Positions 60,619-64,000 of a DNA stretch of 64,000 nt are shown piece after piece. The position numbers and the translations under genes are program-made. Where the stretch lies: NCBI GenBank assembly GCA_964019335.1, contig OZ025700.1, positions 186,001-250,000 on the forward strand. Direction: 5' to 3'. The stretch is from Diplonema japonicum. Taxonomy: Eukaryota > Euglenozoa > Diplonemea > Diplonemida > Diplonemidae. The number at the start of each line of letters is the position of its first letter. The first letter of the stretch is position 1. The notes beneath the pieces are model-generated. The model was given only the letters and a program-made list of their open reading frames with translations, did no database searches and was not told the DNA's origin.

Positions 60619-63600
60619 TTATAAGGTGGTCAGCCCATCGCCGATTTTATCGCAAAGAAGGAACACCTTGTCCCTGGGTTTTTCGTGAGATTGCTGCGGC
60701 TGTTTGCAAAGCTTGTCCTGCACGCCTTGCAGCCAGGTTTCGAGCATGTACTGTCTCTCGTGCTCCTTGGCTTTTTGGTCTTGGCTTTGTTGCTGCTTGC
60801 TCTTGAGCATGCGGCACTCAATGAGAAGCAGTTTTTCTTCGTTGGTGCTGCAGGACTCGCGGTCCATTTGAAGAGATTCCTCGAGCAAGGCAACGGCATT
60901 GCCGTACCTTCCTTGCGATTTTAGAATCCTGGCAGTACAGAGCATTACGTGGCAAATGTCCTGCATGACGACCGGGGTGAAGAGCACCGCGTGCGTCATT
61001 TTCAATTCACTGTACATCTGAACGGCATCCTTGTACTTCCCAAGCGCGATCGTTTGGTTGCCGAGTGCAGTGTGGCAATCACCGCAGCCTTTGATAGAGT
61101 TTGCAAGGCGGAGACCACACCCTTCCACAACTTTGCACAATGTGGAACTCAGTTGATACAAATTCAATGCTTCCTCGAAACATTCCTTTCTCTTGAACAA
61201 CCCAGCGAGCTCGTGTATAATCTTCGCCGTGTCGCGGTGATACTTACCGGCTACCTTCTCCTTGAGCTCCAACAGGTAATGGTACGTGTCTATCGCACCG
61301 TCGGTGTTTCCCGATGCGGATTGAACTGCTGCAAGAGTGGTGTAACATTTCAGCGTCAAAGAATTGTCAGGTCCCAATGAAGCCTTAGAGGCTTCAAGTG
61401 CTTTCATCACCATGGGCAGAGCTTTGTTGTACATCGCTCGTTCATTCCAAACCTGCGCGATTCGCAGATAGGACCAGACCACTGTGGTATGGTTCGTCCC
61501 GTACAGATTCTCGCATATGGAGAGGGACTTTGCAAACGTTTTGAACGCGGTGTCGTGGCTTTGGTTCGATTGGTGGAACGCACCCAAATAATTCAGAACG
61601 TACACGTACTGCGGGGACAGCGCACCGAACTGGTTCTGAGCCTCGGTGAGCGCTTCGCGAAAATACACAATAGCTGGGACCGAACCATGAGACAAGATAC
61701 CTTGTTTGACACACATCATCTTTGCACGTGCGACGGTGCATAGTGTTTTAGATAGCTCGAGCGATGTTTGTTCCCTTCTTGCCACCATGAGGTCTTCGGC
61801 GATCTGGAAGGCTTGAAGACCTTTCTCCGCTTTCATGAACACCTCGGCTAACTTGTCTTGTAAGTGAAGTGATTGTAATGGGGAGCTTTCGCCTCCGTTT
61901 TCAACTTCAAGTCTACCCACAGCGTCTCCGATGGAGGATGTTGCGTCGTCCCATCGTCGTTGAAGAGCGTATATGGATCCCAATGTCGCCAGACCGTTCA
62001 CGACTAAACTGTCGCCTGCGCCGTATGTTCGGTGAAGGAGTGGGAGGGATTGTTCTAAGAGATCTGCGGAATAAGCAGGGCATCGGATGTGCAGGTTCAT
62101 GGCCACGTGGTACATTGTCCGTGCGTGGGTGACGTCTGATACTTGTTTTGAAACCTCGATCGCTGTGTCGAAATATAGCATTTTCTTCGTTGCCGCCGAC
62201 GCCCTGCCCATCGTTAGCAGCCTGCCCACCGTTTCCCAAGCCGGTTTCCCGCCGTTTCTGAACATGTTCTTGTTAATTTGTTCCACGTACCCGGTTTGCC
62301 CACTGCTCCTTGATATTTCTTTGTCTTCCAAACTTATCACCTTCGTCACGCATCGGAACGCTATGACATCCGGGCACGATTTCTCCGTCTCAGAAGGTTT
62401 CAAAGACAACGGCGGGTTGAGCTGAAGCCCGGCTAGACCGGCGATTCTGCGAACGAGTCTTTCCATGCTGATGTTTTGCCGCACCTTCGCAGGGGTTTCC
62501 TCGTACTTCTCCTTCACGAACGGGAGGAACTCGATGGACCAGAATTGTTGGCTCTGCAGGTCCGTTCCACAAAGAAGTTTCAGCAACCTATTGACGTCCT
62601 GCAAAGGGTGCTTCGACGAGAAGACCGTGGTGCATACAAGGTCCTTGAAAGCCCTTCCCAGAATCTCCTCGTTTAGAATTTCGATCGCCGCAAACCCGCC
62701 TTTTTTTACAAAGGTGTTCTCGTCTGGTTCTTGCCCTGTTGCGGTTGTCTGGAGTTGGATCTTGGGCTTCACCAGCCCATCGTGACGGTGCTGCTTCCCA
62801 ACACGGATCCCTCTTGTGTGTTGCGTTGGGGTTCCCTTCACAAAGGCGTGCTGTTTCACATTGTCTGAATACGCGTATTTTTCTACCATAGCGCTGAGGA
62901 CGCCCAGCTGGTGACACGTCATTCCCTTGTCTTTGATAAACTTCAGTAATGACCCTCCATCCATCTCCGACAAGGCCAGCGTGCTTGTATTTATCTCGCT
63001 GGCAAGGTCTGGTACAACCGACGCGTAAAGCCGTTTCCACACCTTGGCAGCTTTTCGATCCGCCTGTCCTCGGAGGTACATAGGAGCGAAGGGGTAGTAC
63101 GCGCAAGAAAGCAACGGGTATGGCGATGTTTTAAGCACCTTCGGACCCAGCCTTCTAACCGTGGATTCGTTGCGAGGAGGCTGGCATGGGAGTAGATTTG
63201 ACGCTTGTGTGATGTACAGCCTGTGGTGTTCAGGGTCTTTCCGTACTTCAACGGCCAATCCAGCAACCTCCACTGTTCCAATGGGGTTTGTCTCGACGCT
63301 GGTTTTGGATGATGTGAAATCTGTTGAGTTGCGTGTTCTGGAGGCGTTGAGGTGTCTGACGTCCAACGACGATGTTTCGCAAGTAGAAGAAGACCTCTCG
63401 TTTAAAGATGTGAGATGTCTGAAATTTCGCACCGCGCGCACGCCTGGCTTTATCTTCCCCTTCTCGTACACGGTCACGGAGAACTCCGTGAGATTGAACT
63501 CCTGGCCGACGTGGCGAAGCATCGCTACTGCATCGTCTTCCGGTTTCAAACACATCCCGCATGATACATATCTCGCCTCTTTGAATGTTTCCGTGTAGTC

Positions 63601-64000
63601 GTCTTTGCTTTCTTGTTTGGGGAGAAGGGTCAGTATGATCTTTGTCGAGGACGATGGGAGATATTCTTCCTCGTGAGTAATTTTGATGTCTTTCGTTGGA
63701 GGGGCTTGCTGAAGCTGCCCCCCCGCATGTAGGTCCTCATCAACAGTAATCGAACACGACACGAATAGACGGTGTCCTTTATAAGACACCACGCAGCACA
63801 ACGGTACCGAAGCTAAGTTCGTCCGTGCGACGCCTTGCAAGGCTCTCAGTTCTACCTTCGCGGCCTTCATGGCAAGCAGTGTTGACCCGTGAAACTGCAC
63901 GGCTTGCGGGTTGGTTACCAATTTGTAACTGATACCGTTGACGTAGTACTGCCACTTTCTTCCAACGATTGGGTTGATGCGCTTGTACCCTACAGGATGC
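60619..64000 (-). CDS. CLU-domain plus TPR protein (CLUH/CluA-like, partial)
   Basis: The frame ends with TAA near 60619 and is open to the right edge (1126 codons visible), so the N-terminus lies outside. The first visible part matches the CLU central domain: TLLAMKAAKVELRALQGV followed by VPLCCVVSYKGHRLFVS, and later DGGSLLKFIKDKGMTCHQLGVLSAMVEKYA, the region that in CLUH reads as a start-over motif for mitochondrial clustering. From about residue 610 of the visible part, tetratricopeptide/kinesin-light-chain-like repeats with a 42-residue spacing continue to the end. CLUH-type proteins bind mRNAs for mitochondrial proteins and help distribute mitochondria. The Ser/Thr-rich insert between the two CLU parts is unusual. 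Assignment rests on motif order, not alignment. Confidence 0.8.
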   Translation of the reverse strand, partial: HPVGYKRINPIVGRKWQYYVNGISYKLVTNPQAVQFHGSTLLAMKAAKVELRALQGVARTNLASVPLCCVVSYKGHRLFVSCSITVDEDLHAGGQLQQAPPTKDIKITHEEEYLPSSSTKIILTLLPKQESKDDYTETFKEARYVSCGMCLKPEDDAVAMLRHVGQEFNLTEFSVTVYEKGKIKPGVRAVRNFRHLTSLNERSSSTCETSSLDVRHLNASRTRNSTDFTSSKTSVETNPIGTVEVAGLAVEVRKDPEHHRLYITQASNLLPCQPPRNESTVRRLGPKVLKTSPYPLLSCAYYPFAPMYLRGQADRKAAKVWKRLYASVVPDLASEINTSTLALSEMDGGSLLKFIKDKGMTCHQLGVLSAMVEKYAYSDNVKQHAFVKGTPTQHTRGIRVGKQHRHDGLVKPKIQLQTTATGQEPDENTFVKKGGFAAIEILNEEILGRAFKDLVCTTVFSSKHPLQDVNRLLKLLCGTDLQSQQFWSIEFLPFVKEKYEETPAKVRQNISMERLVRRIAGLAGLQLNPPLSLKPSETEKSCPDVIAFRCVTKVISLEDKEISRSSGQTGYVEQINKNMFRNGGKPAWETVGRLLTMGRASAATKKMLYFDTAIEVSKQVSDVTHARTMYHVAMNLHIRCPAYSADLLEQSLPLLHRTYGAGDSLVVNGLATLGSIYALQRRWDDATSSIGDAVGRLEVENGGESSPLQSLHLQDKLAEVFMKAEKGLQAFQIAEDLMVARREQTSLELSKTLCTVARAKMMCVKQGILSHGSVPAIVYFREALTEAQNQFGALSPQYVYVLNYLGAFHQSNQSHDTAFKTFAKSLSICENLYGTNHTTVVWSYLRIAQVWNERAMYNKALPMVMKALEASKASLGPDNSLTLKCYTTLAAVQSASGNTDGAIDTYHYLLELKEKVAGKYHRDTAKIIHELAGLFKRKECFEEALNLYQLSSTLCKVVEGCGLRLANSIKGCGDCHTALGNQTIALGKYKDAVQMYSELKMTHAVLFTPVVMQDICHVMLCTARILKSQGRYGNAVALLEESLQMDRESCSTNEEKLLLIECRMLKSKQQQSQDQKAKEHERQYMLETWLQGVQDKLCKQPQQSHEKPRDKVFLLCDKIGDGLTTL

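Noticed and set aside
1-64000. CRISPR arrays, bacterial operons or ribosome binding sites
   Set aside because: Spliceosomal-type introns and eukaryotic subunits show nuclear DNA; no spaced repeat array is present.
1-64000. rRNA, tRNA or spliced-leader RNA genes
   Set aside because: I looked for B-box strings, 5S-like sequence and repeated leader candidates and found none I could support; a covariance search would be decisive.

Overview
The window is nuclear DNA from a microbial eukaryote. Genes carry short GT-AG introns, and the proteins are eukaryotic: V-ATPase subunit C, CDC50, an Hsp90 co-chaperone p23, a Qc-SNARE, RPB10, half-size ABCG transporters and a Kelch/PB1/kinase protein. I recognise 31 protein genes, and all of them lie on the minus strand. 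Nearly every spacer, and many introns, contain long A or T runs. Splice-acceptor-like sites (pyrimidines then AG) sit a few to about 110 bases upstream of many start codons. This layout fits a one-directional gene cluster with spliced-leader trans-splicing, as in Euglenozoa and some other protists. I see no spliced-leader RNA gene or rRNA, so I do not assign the species.

Layout, low to high coordinate (genes are read right to left). 1-5.8 kb: a charged coiled-coil protein running off the left edge, two unrecognised proteins and a CDC50 P4-ATPase partner. 6.8-28.1 kb: seven intronless tandem ABCG half-transporters, with spacers that carry a truncated non-LTR retrotransposon, two SINE-like copies, an AG microsatellite and a perfectly duplicated 147-bp element. 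28.6-36.3 kb: p23, a 1039-residue Kelch-PB1-kinase and two glutathione transferase (GST) genes. 38.7-50.1 kb: a double GST, a V-ATPase C subunit with a discoidin-like insertion, an alpha/beta hydrolase, RPB10, a lipid-anchored cysteine synthase, a Qc-SNARE and a fourth GST. 50.3-64 kb: a calcyphosin-like EF-hand protein, small membrane and secreted proteins, a probable mitochondrial protein, coiled-coil and helical-repeat proteins, and a CLU-type protein running off the right edge. A SINE-like copy and a small TA-flanked inverted-repeat element lie near 59 kb.

Themes. Twelve genes are interrupted by 26 introns of 38-69 bp; 22 begin GTAT, and many have A runs next to the acceptor in place of a pyrimidine tract. 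I rebuilt the exons by hand; every model keeps frame and restores conserved C-termini. Three GSTs and the cysteine synthase start with Met-Gly-Cys, a typical N-myristoylation plus palmitoylation signal, followed by a charged or Ala-rich linker. Thiol synthesis, GST chemistry and ABC transport therefore occur together and partly at membranes. That link is inference from co-location. The most unusual single protein is the V-ATPase C subunit, interrupted by about 260 residues that include an F5/8C (discoidin-like) domain.
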